A DNA stretch of 44,090 nt from a virus: the IMG/VR virus record IMGVR_UViG_3300009149_000073, positions 1-44,090 of that record. One strand, 5' to 3'. The notes beneath the pieces were generated by a model that was given only the letters and a program-made list of their open reading frames with translations, was not told where the DNA came from and searched no databases. A program made the translations under genes and the position numbers. Shown piece by piece: positions 1 through 8,806 of this stretch (its first letter is position 1; each line of letters opens with the position of its first letter).

Positions 1-1
1 T

Positions 2-580
2 AGGTCAACCGATAAAGTAGATAATGAAATGTCTGAAGATTTTACTAGATTAGATGGAGAAAAGTCCTCAGTTCTAGGTGAAATAAGTTCTGAAGAGTAT
101 TTCTCACATATTAAGGGTGATGGTAAGATTAAGATAAAGCGAGATTTTACTCCTAAATTCGAGATAGAAAAACACACCAAGAAATTAAATATTAAGATAA
201 TCGATGACGAGTCTAGACTCTTAGAGTTTTATATTAGTAAGTACCCCAACGAATATGATAGGAAGAGTAATGTCTTGATAAGTCGGATTAAGAAAATCGA
301 TAATAACCCAAGGGCGTCTACCTTGATTCATTTTGATACAGTTTCGTTCATCACTTATAACGATTTGGGTGTTGCCGATAATCTATTGTTCGAATTCAAC
401 AATATCCAATATAGTAGTACGGCTGAGTTTGATGGTTATTACGTCTTAAAGTTTGTATCTGCTATTACAATAAACGGAGATAGTCAGGTTGAAGAATTTA
501 GAATGACGGAATTGGATGACAAATACGAGGCAAAAGAAGCTAGAGAAGAAAATGCGGCAAACTATACTTCTTTCCTTTAG
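2..580 (+). CDS. Hypothetical protein, 5' end outside window
   Basis: I do not recognise this protein. The reading frame is open to the left edge: the codons before the first ATG (position 29) contain no stop, so the gene probably begins outside the window and the true length is unknown. The visible part (about 190 residues) is soluble and charged, with no membrane segment and a Glu/Ala-rich tail (residues around EAKEAREENAANY). It ends 29 bases before the PhoH-like gene in the same direction. The short gap holds a candidate late promoter box, so the two genes need not be co-transcribed. Its place beside virion and late genes suggests a phage structural or accessory role, which is inference only. 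Confidence 0.75.
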   Translation, partial: RSTDKVDNEMSEDFTRLDGEKSSVLGEISSEEYFSHIKGDGKIKIKRDFTPKFEIEKHTKKLNIKIIDDESRLLEFYISKYPNEYDRKSNVLISRIKKIDNNPRASTLIHFDTVSFITYNDLGVADNLLFEFNNIQYSSTAEFDGYYVLKFVSAITINGDSQVEEFRMTELDDKYEAKEAREENAANYTSFL

Positions 581-583
581 CTA

Positions 584-600
584 GATATTTACGATTAAAG
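584..600 (+). promoter_or_regulatory. Candidate late promoter box before phoH-like gene
   Basis: GATATTTACGATTAAAG lies 9 bases before the ATG at 610. It closely matches the box before the gene at 11412 (GATATTTACAATAAAG) and the one at 14153. No -33 TTG element is evident. The promoter role is inferred from recurrence. Confidence 0.45.
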
Positions 601-609
601 TTACACTTA

Positions 610-2556
610 ATGGCGAAACGCAACGGAAGGACTCCACGAGTCGAAGAGGAGGATAATTTTTACACACCAGATGTCACCAAAATGTTGGGACATAGATTTA
701 GGTTTAAATGTAAGAATGAAGCCCAAAAAGAATTTTCTAAATTAATCACCGACAAAGAAATAATAATAGCAGCGGGACCTGCTGGAACTGGTAAAGCCCA
801 ACCACTGGACGCTAAAATACTCACACCTAATGGGTGGGTGACCATGGGTGATATTAATGTTGGGGATATTATTATGGGTCGTGACGGTAAAACGACTAAT
901 GTATTAGCTACACACCCACAGGGTATCAAACCAATATATCGAGTCACGTTTAGTGACAACTCTAGTACAGAATGTTGTGCAGAACACTTATGGTTCACCC
1001 AAACGGATAAAGATAGACATAATAGAAAACAACTTAATGGTGAACGTATCAGTTCACCCAAAGACGGCTCAGTAAAGTCGCTGTTGGAGATTAAAGATAG
1101 TATATTAGTTAGGGGTCGTACAAACCATAATATCCCCCTAGTAGAGCCAATACAGTTCCCACCCCAACCATTAGTGGTTGACCCATATTTAATGGGATGT
1201 TTATTGGGTGATGGTAGTATAACATCTAATAATATAAAAATAACCTCACCAGATGAAGAGATTATTGATAATATCGATACAGTTATAACTGAAGGGTGTT
1301 ACAGTAAAAAGATACCTAGTTCTCAGTATGATTACGCTATAAATAGTGTCGGTAGTAAAAATCCAATTTTAGATGAACTACGAGAAGTTAAGCTATTTGG
1401 TTGTAAAAGTCTTAATAAATTTATACCAGATAAATACCTATTTAACGACATTAATGTTAGGGTGGGGGTGTTACAGGGTTTGATGGATACTGATGGTACT
1501 GTTGATAGTCGAAAAGGTACTAGTACTACATTTACCAGTATATCCAAACAATTAATTGATGGTTTAGGGTTTATAATCCGAAGTCTGGGCGGTACCTATA
1601 CCACATCAACTAAAATGGGTAAATATAAGAATAAGTCTGGTGAGTTGGTGGAAACTAACGTAGCATATACACTACATATGAAACTACCAACCAATATAAG
1701 TCCGTTTAGGTTAAGTAGAAAAACTAACCTCGTAACGCCTAAAACTAAATATGGGGCTATGCGCTTTATAAGTAATGTCGAATATGTTGGGGATAAAGAG
1801 GCTAAATGTATTACTATCGATAATAAAGACCATTTATATGTAACTGACGACTTTATAGTGACCCATAATTCATTCGTGGCCATCGGACGAGCAATCGAAT
1901 TACTCCAAAACGTCTCAAACCCATACAACAATATTGTAATATCAAAACCTTCGGTCGAGGCCGAGGAAAAGGTGGGATTCGTTCCTGGTTCAATCAGAGA
2001 GAAAATGGAGCCTAGTATAGCGTCAGCGCTAGATATTATTGATAAAATCATAGGAAAAGCAAACCGAATAAAGCTAGAGGAACAAGAATTGATTATCATT
2101 CAACCACTAGGCTTTATTAGAGGTAAAACCTTTGACAATAGTATGATTATAATTGAGGAGGCTCAAAACCTATCACCTAGCCAATGTAAGACTCTGTTGA
2201 GTCGAATTGGTAGCGCTAGTAAGATGATTATATCTGGAGACTTAGACCAATCTGATAGGTATAAAGATGTCCGCCAAAGCGGGTTATTTGAGCTTATGAC
2301 GATACATAGGAATATACCCGAAATAGGGTTCTACGAATTCGGACTTGGAGATATTGTTAGAAATCCGTTGATTACTAAGATTCTAAAGAATTATCCTCAG
2401 ACCGCAATGCCCCAGCTTAAAAAGAAAGAACCTACAAAACCAGAAATCAGGGTAATACCAGAAGGTTCAACACCTAAAAAGGAATCTACATCTTTGGATT
2501 CGGGTAGTTGGATTAAGGACGTCCAAAAATTTTTTAAAGAAAAATTCTCTTGGTAA
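610..2556 (+). CDS. phoH: PhoH-like P-loop ATPase interrupted by an intein
   Basis: The spliced protein would be about 290 residues, typical of phage PhoH-like NTPases. Family landmarks: the P-loop GPAGTGK at residues 56-62, whose Ser is supplied after the intein; the segment KPSVEAEEKVGFVPG; the Walker B-like MIIIEEAQN; and the later SKMIISGDLDQ motif. PhoH proteins are ATPases or putative helicases that are common in large phages; their exact phage role is unsettled. An intein of 358 residues splits the Walker A motif between Lys62 and Ser421, so the unspliced precursor should be inactive. The C-terminus is lysine- and proline-rich. The ATG at 610 gives the normal short N-terminus and follows a candidate late promoter. 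Antisense open frames here are shadows. Confidence 0.93.
   Translation: MAKRNGRTPRVEEEDNFYTPDVTKMLGHRFRFKCKNEAQKEFSKLITDKEIIIAAGPAGTGKAQPLDAKILTPNGWVTMGDINVGDIIMGRDGKTTNVLATHPQGIKPIYRVTFSDNSSTECCAEHLWFTQTDKDRHNRKQLNGERISSPKDGSVKSLLEIKDSILVRGRTNHNIPLVEPIQFPPQPLVVDPYLMGCLLGDGSITSNNIKITSPDEEIIDNIDTVITEGCYSKKIPSSQYDYAINSVGSKNPILDELREVKLFGCKSLNKFIPDKYLFNDINVRVGVLQGLMDTDGTVDSRKGTSTTFTSISKQLIDGLGFIIRSLGGTYTTSTKMGKYKNKSGELVETNVAYTLHMKLPTNISPFRLSRKTNLVTPKTKYGAMRFISNVEYVGDKEAKCITIDNKDHLYVTDDFIVTHNSFVAIGRAIELLQNVSNPYNNIVISKPSVEAEEKVGFVPGSIREKMEPSIASALDIIDKIIGKANRIKLEEQELIIIQPLGFIRGKTFDNSMIIIEEAQNLSPSQCKTLLSRIGSASKMIISGDLDQSDRYKDVRQSGLFELMTIHRNIPEIGFYEFGLGDIVRNPLITKILKNYPQTAMPQLKKKEPTKPEIRVIPEGSTPKKESTSLDSGSWIKDVQKFFKEKFSW
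796..1869 (+). other. Class 3-type intein with LAGLIDADG endonuclease inside PhoH
   Basis: The intein spans precursor residues 63-420 (358 aa). It starts with Ala (AQPLDAKILTPNGW) rather than Cys or Ser, ends in THN, and is followed by Ser421. Three residues match the WCT signature of class 3 inteins: Trp128 two residues after the block B His (AEHLWF), Cys400 in block F (AKCITID) and Thr418 just before the terminal His-Asn. Class 3 inteins use the block F Cys as the first nucleophile, so a missing Cys1 need not abolish splicing. The endonuclease domain has two LAGLIDADG motifs, YLMGCLLGDGSI near residues 193-204 and VLQGLMDTDG near 287-296. The splice borders are set by regenerating GPAGTGK|S. 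Confidence 0.9.
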
Positions 2557-2634
2557 CTTTACTTTAAGCTAAGTTATCCCTATTCTTATTACCATGAGAG
2601 TAGGAATTACATTAATTAGATAAAACGGTAAACT

Positions 2635-3249
2635 ATGAAAAAAACAACTAAGGTTGGTATCACGTTAGATGAGGTCATTAGAGACTTCTTAGGCCACCTA
2701 GCTTATACTATGGCGAAGGTTAGTGGCGATAAAGATTATAGCGTAACGGAAGACGATGTTACTTCATACGACTTGGCAAAGCATTTTGGCTTCAAGTCTA
2801 AAGAGGAAATGTATAAGATTTTTTATGAAGATGCTGCATTGGAGCTGTTCGGTCATCCTGACCAGTTGCATGATAACATCATGAATAAATTGAACACCTT
2901 ATATCTAGATATTCTAGATGATGAGGAGGATATCGAATTCGTTATCATTGAACGCTCTGTTAGTAGAGCCATCCCCGCAACCTTCTTCTTCCTATCCAAA
3001 CTTGAGTGTGAAATACCAAATATCAGGTTTGTAAACGAATACGAGAATATGTGGGACCATGTGGACACACTAATAACCGCAAACCCAATAGCATTAGAGT
3101 CTAAACCAAAAGATAAAACTTCGGTAAAAATTCATGCTCCATATAATGTTGAGAGTACTGCTGACTTCGAATTAGATTCGTTGGTTGACTTTATTAACGA
3201 CATTGACATCCAAGATAAAATCTTAGGATATAACGCAGAAGAAAGATAA
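2635..3249 (+). CDS. Hypothetical protein (204 aa)
   Basis: I do not recognise the family. The protein is acidic and probably mostly helical in its first half (segments such as LAYTMAKV and ALELFGHPDQLHDNIMNKL). It has no signal peptide, membrane segment or obvious catalytic motif. It ends in a segment resembling a linker plus a short acidic tail (ADFELDSLVDFINDIDIQDK). It starts 78 bases after phoH and ends 5 bases before the next gene, so it probably opens a co-transcribed group of genes at 2635-6263 that includes two glycosyltransferases and a sigma-like factor. Confidence 0.8.
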   Translation: MKKTTKVGITLDEVIRDFLGHLAYTMAKVSGDKDYSVTEDDVTSYDLAKHFGFKSKEEMYKIFYEDAALELFGHPDQLHDNIMNKLNTLYLDILDDEEDIEFVIIERSVSRAIPATFFFLSKLECEIPNIRFVNEYENMWDHVDTLITANPIALESKPKDKTSVKIHAPYNVESTADFELDSLVDFINDIDIQDKILGYNAEER

Positions 3250-3254
3250 AAAAT

Positions 3255-3575
3255 ATGAACTACTATATCGACTTAGATGCACTTTCCAAATTTGTTACAG
3301 TTACTTATGAGGATAATAAAATAACAGAAAAAGAAACTAACACGACTGAGGATGGTCGTATTGCCACCAACTTAAAAGAGTTTGACAGACAACTAGAGAT
3401 TGATACCACCAAGTATAATATGGTAAACACTCTATTAGAAGTATTCCTAAGTCAAGACATGTCTGAATTAGATTTCACCATGGGTATTGATAGAGCATTA
3501 GCGAAGGCCCCGACTGGATTTAGAGTTGCGGTTAATACGCTAGAGCAATATGGACTAATTAAAGAATTTGAATAA
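3255..3575 (+). CDS. Hypothetical protein (106 aa)
   Basis: This is a small acidic protein of unknown function without membrane segments. The second half is predicted helical by eye, with leucines at regular spacing. It lies 5 bases after the previous gene and 6 bases before the glycosyltransferase gene, which supports a real gene in an operon. No family could be assigned. Confidence 0.78.
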   Translation: MNYYIDLDALSKFVTVTYEDNKITEKETNTTEDGRIATNLKEFDRQLEIDTTKYNMVNTLLEVFLSQDMSELDFTMGIDRALAKAPTGFRVAVNTLEQYGLIKEFE

Positions 3576-3581
3576 AAAGAA

Positions 3582-4691
3582 ATGGATAATCAACAAATAG
3601 AATTAACTGATGTTTTGGCTAATCTGAAGAACAAGGATACTAACCTATACTTCTTCACATTGGATACCATGGGTAACCCAACCGCTGGTGTGGCAAACAT
3701 TTATGAGCACGTTAAAGTATTAACAGAGCTAGGGTATCATGCACATATTTTGCATGAGAAAAATAACTACAAATTACGTGGAGACGAGAATGGTATGGGA
3801 CTAATCGATTGGTTAGGTGAGGAATATGGCGAATTGAGTCACGTTTCTATTGAACAGCAACAGCTTACAGTTAAGCCTAGCGATTTCATTATCATTCCAG
3901 AGATTTTCGCTAACGTAATGGAGCAGGTTAAATCGTTCCCGTGTAAGAAAATCGTTTTCTGTCAAAGTCCAGAATACCTTTTGGAATTACTACCAGTGGG
4001 TAGACGATGGACAACCGACTACGGATTTCATGATGTAATTACGACAAGCCAAAAGCAAGCGGATTATGTTAGAAGTTTGTTTTTAGATGTGAACACTCAC
4101 ATCATTCCTGTTGGAATACCAAGCTACTTTAAAACAGACGCTAAACCTAAGATACCTTTGGTAACATTGGTAACCCGTAACCAAAACGATGCAGCTAAAA
4201 TTGCTAAGGCATTTTATCTACAGTACCCACAATATAAGTGGATTTCATTTAAGGAGCTGAGAGGTCTCCCTAGAAAGACATTTGCTGAGGAACTAGGAAA
4301 GTCTTGTCTGGCTGTCTGGATTGATGATATGGCAGGTTTCGGTACGTTCCCATTGGAAGCGTTTGAATCTGACACACCAGTAATCGGTAAGATGCCGAAT
4401 ATCATTCCAGAGTGGATGGAAACGACTGATGCGGACGGTAACCCGACAATCAAGAATAACGGTGTGTGGACTAATACTCCGCATAACATTCCTGAACTTA
4501 TTGCGACTTACATTAAGGTGTGGTTAGAGGATGGAGTACCTACCGAACTTTTGGATACTATGAAGGCATCCACGGGTCATTACACAGTAGATGCTCAACG
4601 AGATGAGATAGAAACAGTATACGCTCAATTGGTAAACAATCGAATTGAAGAGATTGAGGCGTTAATAGAAACAGCACCAGTTGCTAAATAA
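3582..4691 (+). CDS. Glycosyltransferase, GT-B fold (GT4-like)
   Basis: The protein is likely to transfer a sugar from a nucleotide-sugar donor. Residues near the N-terminus (FFTLDTMGNPTAGVANIYEH and LTELGYHAHIL) resemble the first Rossmann-like domain of GT-B enzymes, where a glycine-rich turn is followed by the helix that recognises the acceptor. In the C-terminal half, GFGTFPLEAFESDTPVIG matches the donor-binding PLEAMACGTPVI-type motif of GT4 enzymes, including the Glu. The length (369 aa) fits the family. It is followed after 8 bases by a GT-A enzyme, so the two may act on the same target, for example phage DNA, virion protein or host surface glycan. The target is not visible from sequence. 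Confidence 0.75.
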   Translation: MDNQQIELTDVLANLKNKDTNLYFFTLDTMGNPTAGVANIYEHVKVLTELGYHAHILHEKNNYKLRGDENGMGLIDWLGEEYGELSHVSIEQQQLTVKPSDFIIIPEIFANVMEQVKSFPCKKIVFCQSPEYLLELLPVGRRWTTDYGFHDVITTSQKQADYVRSLFLDVNTHIIPVGIPSYFKTDAKPKIPLVTLVTRNQNDAAKIAKAFYLQYPQYKWISFKELRGLPRKTFAEELGKSCLAVWIDDMAGFGTFPLEAFESDTPVIGKMPNIIPEWMETTDADGNPTIKNNGVWTNTPHNIPELIATYIKVWLEDGVPTELLDTMKASTGHYTVDAQRDEIETVYAQLVNNRIEEIEALIETAPVAK

Positions 4692-4699
4692 TAAGAAAC

Positions 4700-5503
4700 A
4701 TGGGAAAAATAGAAAGAACCAATATAAGTGTAATCATTCCGATTCACGAATTTAATGATGAGACAACTAACTCATTTGGTATTGCAATTGAAAGCATTCG
4801 CCAACAAAAAGTATTTCCAGATGTAGTATGTGTCGTAGTACCTAAAGGGTCCGATGCGGCTAAATACATTAAGAAGTTCGAATTCAATCTACCAAAAGAC
4901 ACGGTCGTTATGACAGTGTTGAATGAGGGTGAGACGGATTTCTGTAATCAAGTTAATCTAGGTATCGAAAATGTACCTACCGAATGGTTCTCCATTCTAG
5001 AATTTGATGACGAGTACTCAACAATCTGGTTTGATAATGCGGTTAAGTATAGAGAAGCGTATCCAGAAGTGGGTATCTTTTTACCTATGATTGCAGACGT
5101 CAATAAGGATGGGCAATACATCGGAGGAACTAATGAGGCTGTTTGGGCCAACCAATTCTCTGATGAAATGGGATTCCTAGACGAGGGAGCACTGTTGCGA
5201 TATCAAAACTTCACCACTTCTGGTGCTGTGATTAAAAAGGAAACAATTGAAGACTTCGGTGGGTTTAAATCTAAAATCAAACTTACCTTCATTTACGAAT
5301 TCCTATTGAGAATGTCTCATAACGCTGTATCTATTATGGTAATTCCTAGAATTGGTTATAAGCATGCAAACCTAAGAGATGGTTCATTATTTGCTGACTA
5401 TGCGATTGAGTTGGACCAAAACGAAAGTAAGTGGTGGTTAGAACAAGCTAAGAAGGAATTCCATTGGTCTGAGAACAGAGTATTAACATACGAAACTACG
5501 TAA
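4700..5503 (+). CDS. Glycosyltransferase family 2-like (GT-A fold)
   Basis: The N-terminus ISVIIPIHEFNDETTNSF and the following helix (GIAIESIRQQ) are the classic nucleotide-binding start of GT2 enzymes. Around residues 93-101, WFSILEFDDEY provides an Asp-rich motif in the place of the metal-binding DxD. The later segment LRYQNFTTSGAVIKKETIEDFGGF resembles the GT2 acceptor-side region where a new residue is accepted and the chain turns back. At 267 aa it is a compact catalytic domain without membrane anchors, so it should be cytoplasmic. It sits between the GT-B gene and the sigma-like gene, separated by 8 bases and 1 base. Confidence 0.8.
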   Translation: MGKIERTNISVIIPIHEFNDETTNSFGIAIESIRQQKVFPDVVCVVVPKGSDAAKYIKKFEFNLPKDTVVMTVLNEGETDFCNQVNLGIENVPTEWFSILEFDDEYSTIWFDNAVKYREAYPEVGIFLPMIADVNKDGQYIGGTNEAVWANQFSDEMGFLDEGALLRYQNFTTSGAVIKKETIEDFGGFKSKIKLTFIYEFLLRMSHNAVSIMVIPRIGYKHANLRDGSLFADYAIELDQNESKWWLEQAKKEFHWSENRVLTYETT

Positions 5504-5504
5504 C

Positions 5505-6263
5505 ATGGCTACAAAAGGACGAAAAAGGACAATTGCACCTTACTTCGGTCCCGTACAAGAAGAAGCTGTGATTTTATATGTTGCGTCTGACGACCAACAA
5601 GAACGAAATATTATATATAGCAGAAACCTTCATGAGCCGCTGAACAAAATGGTAGAATATATCATTAAACGCTATAAGCTCTATCGAAAAGGTATGACAT
5701 TTGAAGAGCAGCACATGGATGCGCTGGGTGACCTAATAATGAAAGCCGATAAATTTGATGGTGGAAGAGGCAAGAAAGCCTACTCGTACTACGGAACGAT
5801 TATAAAAAGGTATTTGATAGGTAAGCTTATCGAAGACGATAAGAACATGAAGAAGTATAGCTCGTTTGATGACGTTTCTAGTTATCTAGAAACCAAAGAC
5901 GACTATCAATATGAATTGATAAATCACGATGATTTTACTATTCCTAAATTCATGGTCAAATTGGTTGTCGAAATCAAGAAAGAGATTGACAAAGGACTTG
6001 AGGAGAACGAGAGGTCTCCTAACAAGAAGAAGTTCAGTGATAACGAACAATCGGTAGGGTATGCCCTAATCGATATTCTAGAGAACTGGGAAACCATTTT
6101 CGAAGATATGGGTTCTGGCAGTAAGTACAACAAAATTGCTATCCTAGAAACGATGCGAAATAACACTGGGTTGACGACTAAAGACATTAGATTAGCGATG
6201 AAACGTTATAAGGGTCTTTACGACTTCCTTAAGATAGATGGTATAGAAAAAGGATTACATTGA
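5505..6263 (+). CDS. T4 gp55-like late sigma factor (putative)
   Basis: The middle of this 252-residue protein resembles the sigma region 2 core of T4 gp55, the sigma factor that directs host RNA polymerase to late promoters. The segment DALGDLIMKADKFDGGRG, then AYSYYGTIIKRYLIGKLI and KKYSSFDD, parallels the gp55 order: helix, FD-containing turn, Y-rich helix, then a basic stretch followed by YS-F. The N-terminus is basic (MATKGRKRT). No region 4 is evident. The last third (about residues 200-252) could be a small DNA-binding helical domain. The start is 1 base after the GT2 stop. The assignment rests on motif order read by eye; a profile search against gp55 would settle it. Confidence 0.55.
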   Translation: MATKGRKRTIAPYFGPVQEEAVILYVASDDQQERNIIYSRNLHEPLNKMVEYIIKRYKLYRKGMTFEEQHMDALGDLIMKADKFDGGRGKKAYSYYGTIIKRYLIGKLIEDDKNMKKYSSFDDVSSYLETKDDYQYELINHDDFTIPKFMVKLVVEIKKEIDKGLEENERSPNKKKFSDNEQSVGYALIDILENWETIFEDMGSGSKYNKIAILETMRNNTGLTTKDIRLAMKRYKGLYDFLKIDGIEKGLH

Positions 6264-6290
6264 TGTTTATGGTGAAAAATGTAGGTTATT

Positions 6291-6300
6291 CGATATTTAT
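6291..6300 (+). promoter_or_regulatory. Candidate late promoter box
   Basis: CGATATTTAT followed by TAATATAAC lies 28 bases before the HNH pseudogene ATG. It may originally have served the virion gene at 7003, which now lacks a box of its own. Confidence 0.4.
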
Positions 6301-6328
6301 TAATATAACAAACAAGTAAAACTGAACT

Positions 6329-6986
6329 ATGGAATTAACTTGCAATACCTGTCATCAAGCTAAACATATTAGTGATTTCACTAAATGTAAGCCATGCTCC
6401 AATGGGGTTAGGAATACGTGTAAAGTATGTACTAGGCAATACAAGTTAAAATACGATAAAGATAACCATAAAAAGGTATCAGAATACAATGAGCAATATC
6501 GGAAAGATAATGCTGATAAGTATAGAGAATATATGACCGAATATAATCTTAAATCCGAAGTTAAAAGGAAAAAAAGAGAATATTATGATACCAGTATTCA
6601 ATACTATCGTGACTTGGAAAAAACTAAAGAACGTAAACTTTACCGTTACCACTACAATAGAACCTCTCACCTAGCTAGGTGGAGAGCATTCCTTAATAAT
6701 ACCCTAAATAGACGTAACGAGCGTAAGTAAAATAAAACGATAGACTTGTTGGGATATACGTCAGACGACCTTAAAAAAACACTTAGAAGGACTATTTACT
6801 GATGAAATGTCTTGGGATAATTATGGTGAGTGGCATATTGACCACATTAAACCATTATATAGCTTTGACCCAGACACCCCCATTATAGTTGTAAATGCGT
6901 TAAGTAATTTACAACCATTGTGGGCTACTACTAGAGAAATTAACGGTGTAGTTTATGAGGGGAACTTAAATAAGCCTAAAAAATGA
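6329..6986 (+). pseudogene. Broken zinc-finger HNH homing endonuclease
   Basis: The intact gene would encode an N-terminal zinc-binding region (CNTC, CKPC and CKVC pairs near residues 5-36), a Lys/Tyr-rich repeat region and a C-terminal HNH domain. The first frame stops at TAA 6728-6730. The codons after the stop continue in frame with IDLLGYTSDDLKK. Homology then moves to the next frame after a run of seven A at 6773-6779, giving HLEGLFTDEMSWDNYGEW, WHIDHIKP and NLQPLW, and ends at TGA 6984-6986. One stop plus one extra base indicate decay, though a sequence error cannot be excluded for the A run. It lies between the sigma-like gene and the virion gene at 7003. Confidence 0.8.
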
Positions 6987-7002
6987 TTAAAAATTAGAAA
7001 TT

Positions 7003-7401
7003 TTGCCAAGAAAAAAGAAACAAGTAGTCAAGATAAACAACGTAACGAGTCTAGAAGGCGTGTTACAAGAAGTTTACAATGAAGCGTGTGGTAACATTAA
7101 AGATGCCCAAGGTATCATTAATGAACTATCTAACGGTACAACACCTGACGATGTTGATGACCACACTAAGATTGCTAAAGCTAAAACCGATGCTATTAAG
7201 GAAAAGACGACTAACATAAAGGTTAAGTTAGAAGTTGCCAAACTACAGAACGATAGCGTGAAGCATGCTGGTGACGTACAAGCTACATTACATAGCGTTG
7301 CTGATGGTGAAGTTACAACAGATGACTTCCACGCAGTTAAAAAGCTAATAAAAGATAAGGCAGCGGCTGATAAGGCTGCTGCTGATAAAGCAAATGAATA
7401 A
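7003..7401 (+). CDS. Lysine-rich coiled-coil protein, possibly small terminase-like
   Basis: The frame MPRKKKQVVKIN starts at TTG 7003. The only other upstream choice before an in-frame stop is ATT at 7000, and there is no ATG nearby. The protein (132 aa) is helical and rich in Lys, Asp and Ala. It has a likely coiled coil (THTKIAKAKTDA-type segments around residues 50-90) and a repeated KAAADKAAADKA tail. A gp16-like small terminase is possible because no small terminase appears beside the large one, but this is only a guess from size and helicity. It overlaps the next gene by one base (TAATG). Confidence 0.7.
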   Translation: MPRKKKQVVKINNVTSLEGVLQEVYNEACGNIKDAQGIINELSNGTTPDDVDDHTKIAKAKTDAIKEKTTNIKVKLEVAKLQNDSVKHAGDVQATLHSVADGEVTTDDFHAVKKLIKDKAAADKAAADKANE

Positions 7402-8804
7402 TGCCAGTATTAGACCAGAAGGAAAAAGCCTTTGGGAACATTGCAGCATTACGAACATTAACTGACGATTTTCCAGAGCTTAAACTAAACAATTCATTCC
7501 CCTCAATAAACAATCAAGGAAGTTCACAAGATTTCCTAATAGACTTACTAAAGTCTTTGGTTGGATATGAGGAGCTTAGAGACACGTTAGTCGAGATTCT
7601 GGTCTATGCCACCGAAGAAGCGGAGATAGCCGTTAAGGACTCCTTAAAACTACAATTAAAGAGCCTTGTGGCGTGTGGGGTTGACCCTTCTCTACCAGAT
7701 TGGCTTATTAACGATGGTATAACCATTCCCGTTAAGAAAATTGACTTCATGAACATCATGAAGATTAATCCTGTTACTCAGGCGGGTAGTCTGTTATATG
7801 ATGATGTTGCTAACACAACTAACTCGTCAGACTTCAACACATACCTGTATTATACGATTCAAGATGAAGGTACCACATATACGTGGGATAACATTTTCGA
7901 TGTCCAATTTACACAGGTAGCTTCCCCAGATAATAACATTCTGAACTTCAAACCAACAGCAAGTTATACTAATCTAACAGACTTGAATAATGATTTTGTA
8001 GATAGTCTTAAGCTATTCGCTTCGGAAGATTTAATTATTAACATTATTGACACTCTATTTGGGAGTATCGCGGTACAACCTGAAGTCAATAAGACTGAGG
8101 AACAGTTAGAGATGGAGGCTAAGATTGATACTGTTATAACCTGTCTAGTTAGTGCTGACGCTGATAACGTATTTGATGATACTTATTTTGAGTTCACCAA
8201 CGACCAATTACAGGGGATTAAAGAAGGTGCAACAAATAGAAGAAATGGGATACGTTACTTAGAAACGTGTGGGAACGTTAAAGTTGACGTGCCTATCGCA
8301 CACTTAACAGCACTGAAAGAAGAAATGACACTCGCTAGTAATCAAGTAGAGCGTAAAACTGTTATCAGTAACAGTATAACAACAATGGCTAATAGTACTT
8401 CAGAAAGTTCTGAACCAGTTGACCAATACGGCATAGAATTGGGCTTTGTTGAGCTAATGTTAACATCGTTAATTAGGTCTATCGTTAATGCGATAATAAG
8501 TCCTAAAGTGTTAGCAATCTTCTTGATAATCTACAAGATAGTTTATGGGCCTACAGCGGACTACGGTGACCCACTAGTCTTTATATCACAAAATAAAACC
8601 TTGATGCGGAACATGATAAATAGTATCAGAGACATGATTGTCAAAGTACTATTGGATAAGGTTCTAAAGTTCATAATGAAATTAGTTGCGGCTAGTGCTA
8701 TCGGCATGTTGAAAGAACAAGCCACAGCGCAGCTAGCTCAAATGTTAAGTCTTATCGGTATACCACAGGATGTTATACGTATGATAAGAGAAAATAGTAT
8801 GTAA
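7401..8804 (+). CDS. Virion-associated protein (467 aa), function unknown
   Basis: I do not recognise a family. The protein is mostly hydrophilic but has hydrophobic helices near residues 350-390 (VELMLTSLIRSIVNAII and VLAIFLIIYKIVYG) and an amphipathic Ala/Leu-rich C-terminus (MKLVAASAIGMLKEQATAQL). Membrane-active or tape-measure-adjacent tail proteins can look like this. It overlaps the preceding gene by one base and precedes two small genes and the gp5-like hub gene, so a baseplate or tail role is plausible. That role is inferred from neighbours only. Confidence 0.75.
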   Translation: MPVLDQKEKAFGNIAALRTLTDDFPELKLNNSFPSINNQGSSQDFLIDLLKSLVGYEELRDTLVEILVYATEEAEIAVKDSLKLQLKSLVACGVDPSLPDWLINDGITIPVKKIDFMNIMKINPVTQAGSLLYDDVANTTNSSDFNTYLYYTIQDEGTTYTWDNIFDVQFTQVASPDNNILNFKPTASYTNLTDLNNDFVDSLKLFASEDLIINIIDTLFGSIAVQPEVNKTEEQLEMEAKIDTVITCLVSADADNVFDDTYFEFTNDQLQGIKEGATNRRNGIRYLETCGNVKVDVPIAHLTALKEEMTLASNQVERKTVISNSITTMANSTSESSEPVDQYGIELGFVELMLTSLIRSIVNAIISPKVLAIFLIIYKIVYGPTADYGDPLVFISQNKTLMRNMINSIRDMIVKVLLDKVLKFIMKLVAASAIGMLKEQATAQLAQMLSLIGIPQDVIRMIRENSM

Positions 8805-8806
8805 TC

